Below the pieces are notes generated by a model, which saw only the letters and a list, made by a program, of their open reading frames with translations, had not been told where the DNA came from and did no database searches. Below, piece by piece: positions 32,796 to 40,429 of a DNA stretch of 64,000 nt. The translations under genes were made by a program, and so were the position numbers. This DNA is from Micromonospora chersina (GTDB lineage Bacteria > Actinomycetota > Actinomycetes > Mycobacteriales > Micromonosporaceae), in the NCBI RefSeq assembly GCF_900091475.1, contig NZ_FMIB01000002.1:1240001-1304000 (forward strand), written 5' to 3'. How positions within the stretch are numbered: position 1 is the first letter of the stretch; every line of letters begins with the position of its first letter.

Positions 32796-33206
32796 GTGAG
32801 TTGGGTTGCCAACGTGATGCTGTCGGTGGGTTCGGAGGACCGCCTCAACGCGGAGGCGTTCAGCGGGTGGCTCGACAACGACTGCCCCCGTCGCGAGCTG
32901 GGCATGAGGCCGGGCGGCTGCGGCAACCTGCGCCTGATCACCGCTGCGGGCAACCAGTGGGGCGGACATAAGAACCCCGAGTGTGAGGTGTTCGCCGGGG
33001 CGCTCAACCACGCCGACCTCGCTGCTGTTGTGCAGCATTTCGGTTCCCTGGCCTGGCACAATCCCCATGTCGTGCAGCTCTTCGTGATGGACCAGGAGGA
33101 GCTTTTCTTCCGCGTCTGGATGATTCGCAACGGCGCTCTGCGTCAGTACGCCCCGTCGTCGCCGGACGAGGAGGACGACGAATTTTGGCCCACCGCCGGG
33201 TCGTAG
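32796..33206 (+). CDS. Conserved hypothetical protein
   Basis: 136 residues from a GTG at 32796, opening SWVANVMLSVGSEDRLNAEA. A mixed alpha/beta chain with aromatic- and His-containing strands (WHNPHVVQLFVMDQEELFF) ends in an acidic tail, SSPDEEDDEFWP. No membrane segment. Not a family I can name. It starts just beyond the LuxR remnant and may have acquired its upstream region through that rearrangement. Confidence 0.6.
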   Translation: MSWVANVMLSVGSEDRLNAEAFSGWLDNDCPRRELGMRPGGCGNLRLITAAGNQWGGHKNPECEVFAGALNHADLAAVVQHFGSLAWHNPHVVQLFVMDQEELFFRVWMIRNGALRQYAPSSPDEEDDEFWPTAGS

Positions 33207-33356
33207 CCGCAGGTTGGAAGAGCGTGCTCAAGCGGTGGTGATGCCCGAAACGTCTGCGGCCGCCGGTCCGCCGGGTTGCGTCTCGTGCCCGCCGCGGTTA
33301 AAGGCCAAGAGCTGGCCAGTGCCGGCCGCTGCGGAGGCAGACCTCGCTCAGGCGAG

Positions 33357-33944
33357 TCACTCGTCGCCAGCGATACGGGCGTGTAGGTGCATGTCGTGCC
33401 GGCCGTCGGAGTGGATGGCGTCGCTGCGTTTGGTGCCCTCCAGGAGGAAGCCAGCTTTGACGGCGACGCGGCAGGAGGCATGGTTGCGGGTTGAGTGATC
33501 CAGGTGCACACGATGGAAACCGGCCTCGCCGAGTGCCCAGGCGCTCAGGGCCGTCAGCGCCCGGGAGGCAACGCCTGCTCCGCGAGCGGCCGGGAGCACC
33601 CAGTATGCGCACCCTGCGACACCGTCATCGAGATTCATGCCGCCCAGGGCGATGCGCCCCAGCACCTCACCGCCGCCGCGCGTCACCGCCCAACTCGCGC
33701 CGGTCTCCTGCTCCCAGGCCTGGCGGTACTGTTGGAACCACTCACGGACCTGGTCCTCAGATGCGGGTTGGCGAGTGTGCCAGTGCTGGATCTCGGGATC
33801 CCGATACGCAGCGAAGAAGACCGGCGCATCGGAAGGCTCCCACGGCCGCAAGAGCAGGCCACCCTGGGCGGAAAGCATCGGTTGTGGACCTGCGGCGAGG
33901 GCGCCAGCGGGAATAGCAGGTGGCGTCGAAAGGCAGGACCGCAC
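33357..33944 (-). CDS. GNAT-family acetyltransferase (RimJ/RimL-like)
   Basis: 195 residues from a GTG at 33944 preceded by AGGAGAGGA; an ATG at 33878 would drop 22 residues. RimJ-type features: LLLRPWEPSDAPVFFAAYRD, the acetyl-CoA loop VLPAARGAGVASRALTAL, and the C-terminal block NHASCRVAVKAGFLLEGTKR. Typical for N-terminal or small-molecule acetyltransferases; substrate unknown. Confidence 0.85.
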   Translation of the reverse strand: MRSCLSTPPAIPAGALAAGPQPMLSAQGGLLLRPWEPSDAPVFFAAYRDPEIQHWHTRQPASEDQVREWFQQYRQAWEQETGASWAVTRGGGEVLGRIALGGMNLDDGVAGCAYWVLPAARGAGVASRALTALSAWALGEAGFHRVHLDHSTRNHASCRVAVKAGFLLEGTKRSDAIHSDGRHDMHLHARIAGDE

Positions 33945-34034
33945 CCGCCTATCCTCTCCTGGCGACGATGACCTGCGTCAAGCGCCCGGGCCCAAACCGT
34001 CCAGCCTCGCTCGCGGAAGGCGGCCGCCAGACTG

Positions 34035-34092
34035 CCCCCCATCCCCCGGACAGGTGCCGAGGACTGCGGAGCCCGGTCGGGGTCAAGGGTGG
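34035..34092. repeat. Dispersed repeat R3, copy A
   Basis: About 58 bp matching 35757-35816: both carry CCCCCATCCCCCGGACAGGT followed by GACTGCGG, CCGGTCG and GGTCAAGGGTGGC. Copy A is intergenic; copy B is read as the end of the GrpB-like gene. The surrounding 33945-34419 contains no gene, though the minus strand near 34155 holds a short frame ending PMAYGHP that I cannot place. Confidence 0.6.
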
Positions 34093-34419
34093 CCGTAGGC
34101 CATCGGCGTGCCGACGCGCAGCGCCCTGGACACCGACCGGGTGACGAAGGCGATCGGGCTTCCGGAGGATGTGTCACGCCCTGGTCCTCGTCGTCATCAC
34201 ACCGCGGGCGGTGCCCACCAGACTCCGGGGGCAAGCAGCTCCCCTGCGCGGCAGTGATCGCCCTGATGCCGACGGGGAAGCGACCCCGTCAGCGATCGTC
34301 CCGCCTCAGCCCTCGCCTCTATGGTCCGTCAGCGCGGCCGGCCGGCCCGGCCCCCCCTTGCGGGCCGCCTTGATCTATGAAAGGTCTGTTCGGCAGTTGG
34401 TAGGCAGGAGGGATGTGTC

Positions 34420-34466
34420 GTGTCCCGCCTGATGCTTGACACCTGCCTCCCCACCTGATGCTTGAC
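34420..34466. repeat. Transposon-end-like repeats, left pair
   Basis: A 22-bp segment at 34420-34441 reads, on the minus strand, TGTCAAGCATCAGGCGGGAC plus AC. A second shorter copy of TCAAGCATCAGG lies in the same orientation at 34454-34466. The segment matches 35048-35069 in inverted orientation at 19 of 22 positions. TGT-starting terminal repeats are typical of IS481/IS3-like elements, but no transposase is adjacent. Confidence 0.5.
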
Positions 34467-34501
34467 GTGATCGCCGTGGGCAGCGTTGGTTGGTGGATGA
34501 G

Positions 34502-34993
34502 CTAAGCCGCCAGCGGCTTCCAGCGCTTGATGACAACCGGGTCGGTATGCGGGGCAGGCCATACCTGCAGTCGAAGTCGCTCCATGGTCGCCGGATCGTC
34601 GTCGGAATCAATGCCGAGACGTTCCGCTTCGACCAAGTTGCTTCTCGCGGCCCGTACGCGAACCGGTCCCGCCGCTACCCGGAACCGTGCGGCGTCTGGC
34701 TCGTAGTCGGTGCAGCCCATGACGACGAGTCGGCCCGAGGAGACTTGCAGGCTTGCCTCGACGACGTGGTCGAACTCCGCGCTTTCGTCTTCTGGCGCTG
34801 CCTCCAACACCTCCACGGTCACGGCCACGTTGACGTTCACGGTGGTGCCGACCGCAATGGCGTCCGTGTCCACGGCAAGGTTGTCGAGCACCGCCTCTTC
34901 GGTCCAGGCGTCCCCAAGATCGGTCACGGATCCGTCATCGAACAGGTGGACCTGGTAGTAGTCCGCGAAGAGTTCCAGCTCCGTCGAGATCAA
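34502..34993 (-). CDS. Conserved hypothetical protein
   Basis: 163 residues from a TTG at 34993. That start is supported by GGGAGGG immediately upstream and by the conserved opening STELELFADYYQVHLFDDGS, where the family usually begins. Strand-rich, acidic, with VNVNVAVTVEVLEAAPEDES, SGRLVVMGCTDYEPDAARF and a closing VWPAPHTDPVVIKRW. I recognise it as a common actinobacterial hypothetical without known function. It is enclosed by inverted transposon-end-like repeats. Confidence 0.68.
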   Translation of the reverse strand: MISTELELFADYYQVHLFDDGSVTDLGDAWTEEAVLDNLAVDTDAIAVGTTVNVNVAVTVEVLEAAPEDESAEFDHVVEASLQVSSGRLVVMGCTDYEPDAARFRVAAGPVRVRAARSNLVEAERLGIDSDDDPATMERLRLQVWPAPHTDPVVIKRWKPLAA

Positions 34994-35047
34994 GGCACCC
35001 TCCCAGTCTTCGTGCCCTGCTCAGTCTCGTCGCAGACCAAGGTCAAC

Positions 35048-35069
35048 TGTCAAGCATCTGGTGGGACGC
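35048..35069. repeat. Transposon-end-like repeat, right copy
   Basis: Begins TGTCAAGCATCTGGTGGGAC on the plus strand, the inverted partner of 34420-34441 (19 of 22 identical). Both copies point away from the enclosed gene. The remaining 35070-35203 holds the AGGAAGGG site of the next gene and nothing else that I see. Confidence 0.5.
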
Positions 35070-35203
35070 CACGGCTGGGGCAGCCTGAGCGGGAACATGA
35101 TCCAATGGTGCAGTGGGAGCGGGTGGTCCTGGCTGTGTGGCTTGGTGAACAGCCGAAGCTGCCTGGGGCTGCGCATGTCGCACCCGGTCGGTAGGAAGGG
35201 CTC

Positions 35204-35830
35204 ATGAACGGGCGGCCGGGCAACGCACTCTGGTATCGGGCGGCACGGGTTCAGGTCCAGGTGTACGACCCGAGCTGGCCCGAGCGCTATGCCGAGGAAG
35301 CCGAACTGCTGACGCGCGCGCTCGCGGGATCGCTGCTGGCGGTAGAGCACGTCGGGAGTACGGCGGTGCCTGGCCTGGCGGCAAAACCGGTTATCGACAT
35401 CCTCGCCGCTGTCCGCGATTTCAACGGTTTCCCGGCGCTGGTGGAGCGCCTGCAGGAGATCGGCTACACCTACACGCCTGAGTCGGAGGCAGACGATCCC
35501 AGCCGCCGGGTCTTCCGCAAGGGGCCAGAAGACCTCACCCGTCTCCGCACGCACCACCTGCATGTCACTGAGCAGGGCAGCGACTACTGGCGTCGGTTGG
35601 TGGCCTTCCGCGACCACCTCCGCGCCCACCCGGAAGACGCCGCCTCATACGTCACGCTGAAACGCGAACTCGCTGCCCGACATGCCGCTGACCCCGCTCG
35701 CTACACGAGGGACAAGCGGGACTTCGTGAGGGAGATCGAACGGAGAGCCATCAGTCCGCCCCCATCCCCCGGACAGGTGCCAGGGACTGCGGCGACCGGT
35801 CGAGGTCAAGGGTGGCGACACCGCAAGTAG
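35204..35830 (+). CDS. GrpB/UPF0157 family protein with a repeat-derived tail
   Basis: 208 residues with AGGAAGGG before the ATG. GrpB hallmarks: VYDPSWPERYAEEAELL, VEHVGSTAVPGLAAKPVIDI and LRTHHLHVTEQGSDYW followed by VAFRDHLRAHPEDAASY. These proteins have a nucleotidyltransferase-like fold; some are fused to or paired with kinases, but their role is unsettled. The family core ends near residue 184. The last 24 residues (SPPPSPGQVPGTAATGRGQG and following) are encoded by repeat R3 copy B, so the original stop was probably lost or replaced. Confidence 0.85.
   Translation: MNGRPGNALWYRAARVQVQVYDPSWPERYAEEAELLTRALAGSLLAVEHVGSTAVPGLAAKPVIDILAAVRDFNGFPALVERLQEIGYTYTPESEADDPSRRVFRKGPEDLTRLRTHHLHVTEQGSDYWRRLVAFRDHLRAHPEDAASYVTLKRELAARHAADPARYTRDKRDFVREIERRAISPPPSPGQVPGTAATGRGQGWRHRK
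35757..35816. repeat. Dispersed repeat R3, copy B
   Basis: Counterpart of 34035-34092. It lies inside the 3' end of the GrpB-like gene and supplies its final codons, in contrast to copy A, which is intergenic. Confidence 0.6.
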
Positions 35831-35940
35831 ACAGCACAACGGCGTGCGGCGGTCGCGACACCGACCCGAATCATCTTCCCGGGACTCGCATCGTCGAAGG
35901 CTGCCGTCTGCGTGTCCAGGTCTGACGGCACGCGGGCTGG

Positions 35941-38562
35941 TCACAATGCCAAGGCGGCCAGCTCGGTCCGGCTCGTGACCCCGAGCTTCGGATACGCCTT
36001 GTATAGGTGGTACGCGACCGTCTTGGGGCTGAGGAACAGCTGCGCCGCGATGTCCCGGTTGGACAGTCCCGTGCCGGCGAGCCGGGCGATCTGCAGTTCC
36101 TGCGGGGTGAGCTCGGCGGCCGCCGACGCCGCGGGTTGCGGGGCGCGCAGGCCGGTGGCCTCCAGCTCGCCGCGCGCCCGCGCCGCCCACGGCGCCGCAC
36201 CCAACTGGTCGAACGTGCCCAGGGCGTGGTGCAGGCGGCCACGGGCGTCGGCCTTGCGCCGGGCGCGGCGCAGCCACTCGCCGTACAGGAGTTCGGTGCG
36301 GGCCTGCTCGAAGGGGCGGCCGCCGGCCTTCAGCGCCAGCAGGTAGTCCTGCTCGTCGCCGGAGAGCAGCGCCCGGCAGCGGTGCGCCAGCGACGTCGCC
36401 CAGGGCTGGTCGACCCGCTCCGCCCAGGCCGAGAAGCGGGTGTACGCCTGCTCGGCCTGCTCGGGCACGCCGGCCCGGACGGCCGCCTCGACCAGGTCGG
36501 GCACGCTGCGGTACGCGCACACCTGGTGGGCGTACGGGTTCTCCTGCAGGGCGGCGAGCCGGGTCACGGCGGACTCGACGCGCCCCTGGCCGAGGTCGAG
36601 CAGGCCCTGCGCCCACAGCGTCCACGCCCGGCCGCCCGCTTCGGCGCCCGCGGCGGCGCCGTCCAGCGCCGAGGCCACGAGTTCCTGGCAGCGCGCCTCG
36701 TCGCCGGCAACGGCGGCCAGGACCGCCTGCATGGCGAGCAGCTGGCTGACCCAGAGCGGCTGGTTGCCGTCGCGGGCGACCCGGACCGCCTCGTCGAGGC
36801 TGACCGCGGCGTCGCGGTGCCGGCCGTGGAAGAACTCCGCCTCGGCGAGGAAGAACAGCAGCGTGGGCAGCAGCCCGAGGACGCCGTCGGCCCGGCAGCG
36901 GGCGACCAGGCCGGAGGTCAGCTCGTACGTCTCGGCGTCCTGCCCGGCGACGAAGCCGAGCCCGCAGAGCTGCACGCGGTCGCGGGGTTCGGCGCCCACC
37001 TGGGCGGCGACCGTGGCCAGCGGCAGCGGACGGCCGCGGACGGCGGCGACCTGGTAGCGGGCCACCGGATGGTCGAGGGTCGCGAGCTGGTCGAGGCAGA
37101 CGCCCAGGTACGGCTCGCCGAGGTACCAGGCCGGGTGGAACGCCGCCACCAGCAACGCGTCCCGCTGTCCGGGGTCGAGCTGCGCGCCCTGGCTCATGAG
37201 GTCGTACGCGGTCTGGTGGCCGCCCTGCCAGAACCAGGCGTGCCCTTCGACCCAGGCGACGCGGGCGTGGAAGGCCGGCTCGTTGACCAGGCCGGCGGCC
37301 CGCTCGGCGAGCCGTACCGCGTTGTCGAGGTGCCCGGACTGCAGGCCGCTCTCGGCGGCCGACAGCAGCCGGCGTGCCTGGGCGGCGGAGTCCCCGCTGA
37401 GTTCGGCGGCGCGCTCGAACGCTGCCAGCGCGGCACCGTAGCCGTTGCGGGCGCGGGCCTGCTCGGCGGTGCGTTCCAGGGTGGCGGCGACCTGCTCGTC
37501 CGGGCCGGTGGTGGCCGCGGCGAGGTGCCAGGCCCGCCGGTCGGCGGTGTCGGGCGTGGTGAGCACGTCCGCTAGGGCCCGGTGCGCGGCGAGCCGCTGC
37601 GGGTACGTGGCGGCGGCGTGCACGGCGGCGCGGACCAGCGGGTGGCGGAACCGCAGCCGCCGGCCGGTGACCTCGACGAGCCGCGCCTCCTCGGCCGGCC
37701 GCAGGTCCGCCGGGTTACCGCCGAGGGGGGCGGCGGCGCGCAGCAGCACGTCCAGGTCGCCGCTGTCCTCGACGGCCGCGACGAGCAGCAGTGTCCGGGC
37801 GCCGGCGGGCAGCCTGTCGACCTGGCCGTGGAACGCCGCCTGCAACCGGTCGGTCAGCGGCAGGGGGCCGCCGGCGTCGCCGGCCCGGACGACCCGGGGC
37901 AGCTCGATCAGCGCGAGCGGGTTGCCCTGCGCCTCGCCGAGCACCCGCATCCGTACCTCGGGGGCGAGCTGCGGGTCGAGGAGCTGGACGGCGTCGGCCG
38001 GCGCGAGCGCGCCGACGGTGAGTTCGGGCAGGCCGGGGGCGGGAAAGGCGCCGTCGCGGGCCGCGAAGATCATCACGACGCCCTCGGCGTGCAGGCGGCG
38101 GGCGGCGAACAGCAGCGCCTCGGCGGAGACGCTGTCCAGCCAGTGCGCGTCGTCGACGAGGCAGAGCAGCGGACCGTCGTCGGCCAGGTCCGCGAGGAGC
38201 GACAGCACCGCGAGCCCCACCAGCAGCCGGTCGGCCGGGGCGCCGCCGCCGAGCCCGAACGCGGAGGCGAGCACCTGCCGCTGCGGCGGGGGCAGCCGGT
38301 CGAGGCGGTCGAGCGCCGGGCGTACGAGCTGGCTGAGCCCGGCGAACGGCAACTCGGCCTCGAATTCGGCGGCGCTGGCGCGCAGCACGCGCGGCGGCTG
38401 GCCGGTGGGCGACGTCAGCTCCGCGGCCCAGTCCAGCAGGGCGGTCTTGCCGATGCCCGGACCACCCCGCAGCACCAGCGCCGCGCTCTCCCCCGCCCGT
38501 GCCCGCGCCACCAGGGCCGCGATCCGGTCCTGCTCTGCGTCGCGGCCGTGCAACATTCCCAC
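35941..38562 (-). CDS. LAL-type ATP-binding LuxR regulator
   Basis: 873 residues from a GTG at 38562 (ATG 38556 is also possible). It begins with an AAA/STAND ATPase with Walker A GGPGIGKT at 33-40 and Walker B LLCLVDDAHWLD near 150. A long helical, TPR-like middle follows. The C-terminus carries the LuxR helix-turn-helix LTPQELQIARLAGTGLSNRD and VAYHLYKAYPKLGVTSRTEL. LAL regulators are ATP-dependent activators of sugar or secondary-metabolite genes. It is divergent from the SnoaL-MFS pair, its likely target. A decayed copy of its 3' end lies at 32596-32750. Confidence 0.9.
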   Translation of the reverse strand: MGMLHGRDAEQDRIAALVARARAGESAALVLRGGPGIGKTALLDWAAELTSPTGQPPRVLRASAAEFEAELPFAGLSQLVRPALDRLDRLPPPQRQVLASAFGLGGGAPADRLLVGLAVLSLLADLADDGPLLCLVDDAHWLDSVSAEALLFAARRLHAEGVVMIFAARDGAFPAPGLPELTVGALAPADAVQLLDPQLAPEVRMRVLGEAQGNPLALIELPRVVRAGDAGGPLPLTDRLQAAFHGQVDRLPAGARTLLLVAAVEDSGDLDVLLRAAAPLGGNPADLRPAEEARLVEVTGRRLRFRHPLVRAAVHAAATYPQRLAAHRALADVLTTPDTADRRAWHLAAATTGPDEQVAATLERTAEQARARNGYGAALAAFERAAELSGDSAAQARRLLSAAESGLQSGHLDNAVRLAERAAGLVNEPAFHARVAWVEGHAWFWQGGHQTAYDLMSQGAQLDPGQRDALLVAAFHPAWYLGEPYLGVCLDQLATLDHPVARYQVAAVRGRPLPLATVAAQVGAEPRDRVQLCGLGFVAGQDAETYELTSGLVARCRADGVLGLLPTLLFFLAEAEFFHGRHRDAAVSLDEAVRVARDGNQPLWVSQLLAMQAVLAAVAGDEARCQELVASALDGAAAGAEAGGRAWTLWAQGLLDLGQGRVESAVTRLAALQENPYAHQVCAYRSVPDLVEAAVRAGVPEQAEQAYTRFSAWAERVDQPWATSLAHRCRALLSGDEQDYLLALKAGGRPFEQARTELLYGEWLRRARRKADARGRLHHALGTFDQLGAAPWAARARGELEATGLRAPQPAASAAAELTPQELQIARLAGTGLSNRDIAAQLFLSPKTVAYHLYKAYPKLGVTSRTELAALAL

Positions 38563-38572
38563 GACCCTACAC

Positions 38573-38587
38573 AGGTACGCGGTACCT
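38573..38587. promoter_or_regulatory. Perfect palindrome between the LAL regulator and SnoaL-MFS genes
   Basis: AGGTACGCGGTACCT: 6-bp arms around three bases, 10 bp upstream of the regulator start. The 72-bp divergent gap is small, so a protein bound here would affect both transcripts. Candidate binding site of the LuxR domain or of another repressor. Confidence 0.5.
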
Positions 38588-38634
38588 AAGCGCTACCGAT
38601 TCCCGGCCGCCGGATCCTCCATAGCGTCTTGGCC

Positions 38635-38982
38635 ATGGAACTCATCGAGAAGTACCTCACCGCCTGGAACACCACCGACGCCGCCGCCCGCCGGGCCCTC
38701 ATCGACGAGGTGTTGGCGGCCGACGGGACGTACACCGACCCGCTGGCCTCCGTCGCGGGCCGCGACCAGATCGACGCGCTGATCGCCGGCGTGCAGCAGC
38801 AGTTCCCCGGCCTGGAGTTCAGCCTCGCCGGCCCGGTCGACGCGCACCACGATCTGGCCCGGTTCACCTGGAACCTCGGCCCGGCCGGCGCCGAGCCGAT
38901 CGTCGTCGGCTTCGACGTCGCGGTCATCGCCGACGGCCGGATCGCCACCGTGCACGGCTTCCTGGACCGGGTGCCGGCATGA
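38635..38982 (+). CDS. SnoaL-like / NTF2-fold protein
   Basis: 115 residues from the ATG at 38635. The NTF2-like cone is indicated by YLTAWNTTDAAARRALIDEV, TYTDPLASVAGRDQIDALI and the closing DGRIATVHGFLDRVPA. Members include polyketide cyclases, isomerases and binding proteins; the active residues of SnoaL are not clearly kept. Overlaps the MFS gene by ATGA, so the two are one operon. Confidence 0.82.
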   Translation: MELIEKYLTAWNTTDAAARRALIDEVLAADGTYTDPLASVAGRDQIDALIAGVQQQFPGLEFSLAGPVDAHHDLARFTWNLGPAGAEPIVVGFDVAVIADGRIATVHGFLDRVPA

Positions 38983-40352
38983 CCGTCCTGAGCGCGCGGC
39001 CGGTGCGGGTCACCGCACCGGCCGCGCGGCCCGGCGCCTTCCTGCCGGTGCTGCTGATCTCGACGTTCATGACCGCGATCGACGCGTTCATCGTCAACGT
39101 GGCACTGCCGGCGATGCAACGCGACCTGGACGCCGGGCCGGCCGCGCTGGAGTGGGTGGTCGCCGGCTACGTCCTCGCGGTGGCCGCCGGCCTGATCACC
39201 GGCGGCCGGCTGGGCGACCGGTACGGCCGCCGCCGGGTCTTCGGGCTCGGCGTGGCACTGTTCACCGCGGCCTCGGTGCTGTGCGGGCTGGCGCCCACCG
39301 CGGGTGTGCTCATCGGCGCCCGGGTGCTGCAGGGGCTCGCGGCGGCGCTGCTCATGCCGCAGGTGCTGGCCATCGTGCGGACCAGCGTCGCGCCGGCCGA
39401 GCAGCCGAAGGCGATCGCCCGGTACGGCCTGACGATGGGCCTGGGCGCCGTCTTCGGGCAGTTGATCGGCGGCCTGCTGATCCGGGCGGACCTGTTCGGC
39501 CTGGACTGGCGGCTGTGTTTCCTCATCAACCTGCCGATCGGGGTGGCCGCGCTGGCGCTGCTGCGCCGGGTGCCGGAGTCCCGCCACCCGGCGACCCGGC
39601 TCGACCTGGCCGGCGTGGTCCTGGTCAGCGCCGCGCTGGTGGCGCTGGTCCTGCCGCTGGTGGAGGGCCGGGAGCAGGGTTGGCCGCTGTGGACCTGGCT
39701 GAGCCTGGCCGGCGCGGCGCTGCTGTTCGCGCTCTTCGCGGCGACCCAGCGGCGCAGCAAGCAACCCCTCGTGGACCTCACGCTGTTCAGGGAGCGGGCG
39801 TTCTCGGTGGGGCTGGTGGCGACCCAGGTGTTCTGGATGGGCCAGGCGTCGTTCTTCCTCATCCTGGCGCTCTACCTGCAGGTCGAGCGGGGCCTGTCGG
39901 CGCTGGAGTCGGGCGTCGTGTTCATCGCCATCGGCGCCGGCTACCTGGCCACCTCGATGTACGCGCACCGGATCGCCGCCCGGCTCGGTCGGCAGGTGGT
40001 CAGCGTGGGCGCGCTGGTGATGGCGGTGGGCCTGTACGGCATGTGGCAGGCGGCCGGGCACGGGACCGGATGGCTCGTGCCGGGGCTGGCCGTGGACGGG
40101 ATCGGCATGGGCATCGCGCTCGCCCCGCTCACCACGACCGTCCTCTCGCGCATCAATCCGCGGCACACCGGTGCCGCGGCGGGGGTGCTGGCCACGGTGA
40201 ACCAGACCGGCAACGCGGTCGGGGTGGCGCTGATCGGCATCGTGTTCTACCGGGCCGCGGATCTGACCGGCGGGTTCCGGGCCGGGCTGGTCGCGCTCAT
40301 CGTGCTGGAACTGGCGCTGGCCGCCATCATCCAACTGCTGCCGAGGCGGTGA
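38979..40352 (+). CDS. MFS drug-efflux transporter (DHA2-like)
   Basis: 457 residues. First helices carry TFMTAIDAFIVNVALPAMQR and the MFS loop GGRLGDRYGRRRVFGLG between helices 2 and 3; RVLQGLAAALLMPQVLAIVR follows in helix 4. About 13-14 helices, the DHA2 layout of proton-driven exporters. Start fixed by the ATGA overlap with the SnoaL-like gene. Likely activated by the divergent LAL regulator; the exported compound is unknown. Confidence 0.88.
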   Translation: MTVLSARPVRVTAPAARPGAFLPVLLISTFMTAIDAFIVNVALPAMQRDLDAGPAALEWVVAGYVLAVAAGLITGGRLGDRYGRRRVFGLGVALFTAASVLCGLAPTAGVLIGARVLQGLAAALLMPQVLAIVRTSVAPAEQPKAIARYGLTMGLGAVFGQLIGGLLIRADLFGLDWRLCFLINLPIGVAALALLRRVPESRHPATRLDLAGVVLVSAALVALVLPLVEGREQGWPLWTWLSLAGAALLFALFAATQRRSKQPLVDLTLFRERAFSVGLVATQVFWMGQASFFLILALYLQVERGLSALESGVVFIAIGAGYLATSMYAHRIAARLGRQVVSVGALVMAVGLYGMWQAAGHGTGWLVPGLAVDGIGMGIALAPLTTTVLSRINPRHTGAAAGVLATVNQTGNAVGVALIGIVFYRAADLTGGFRAGLVALIVLELALAAIIQLLPRR

Positions 40353-40361
40353 CGCCGTACG

Positions 40362-40395
40362 CACCGGCCGCCGTCCCTCGGGCCGGCGGCCGGTG
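40362..40395. terminator. Strong hairpin between convergent MFS and GH15 genes
   Basis: A perfect 12-bp stem (CACCGGCCGCCG / CGGCGGCCGGTG) with a 10-base loop lies 10 bp after the MFS stop and 35 bp beyond the GH15 stop, placed to end transcription from both sides. There is no T-run, as is usual at this GC content. Confidence 0.7.
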
Positions 40396-40429
40396 GGCCC
40401 TCCGGTCTACCGGCGCGGCGTTCCCTCGG

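Noticed and set aside
34155..34240. Minus-strand frame ending PMAYGHP as a gene fragment
   Set aside because: Balanced composition but too short and unrecognised; not enough to support a feature.
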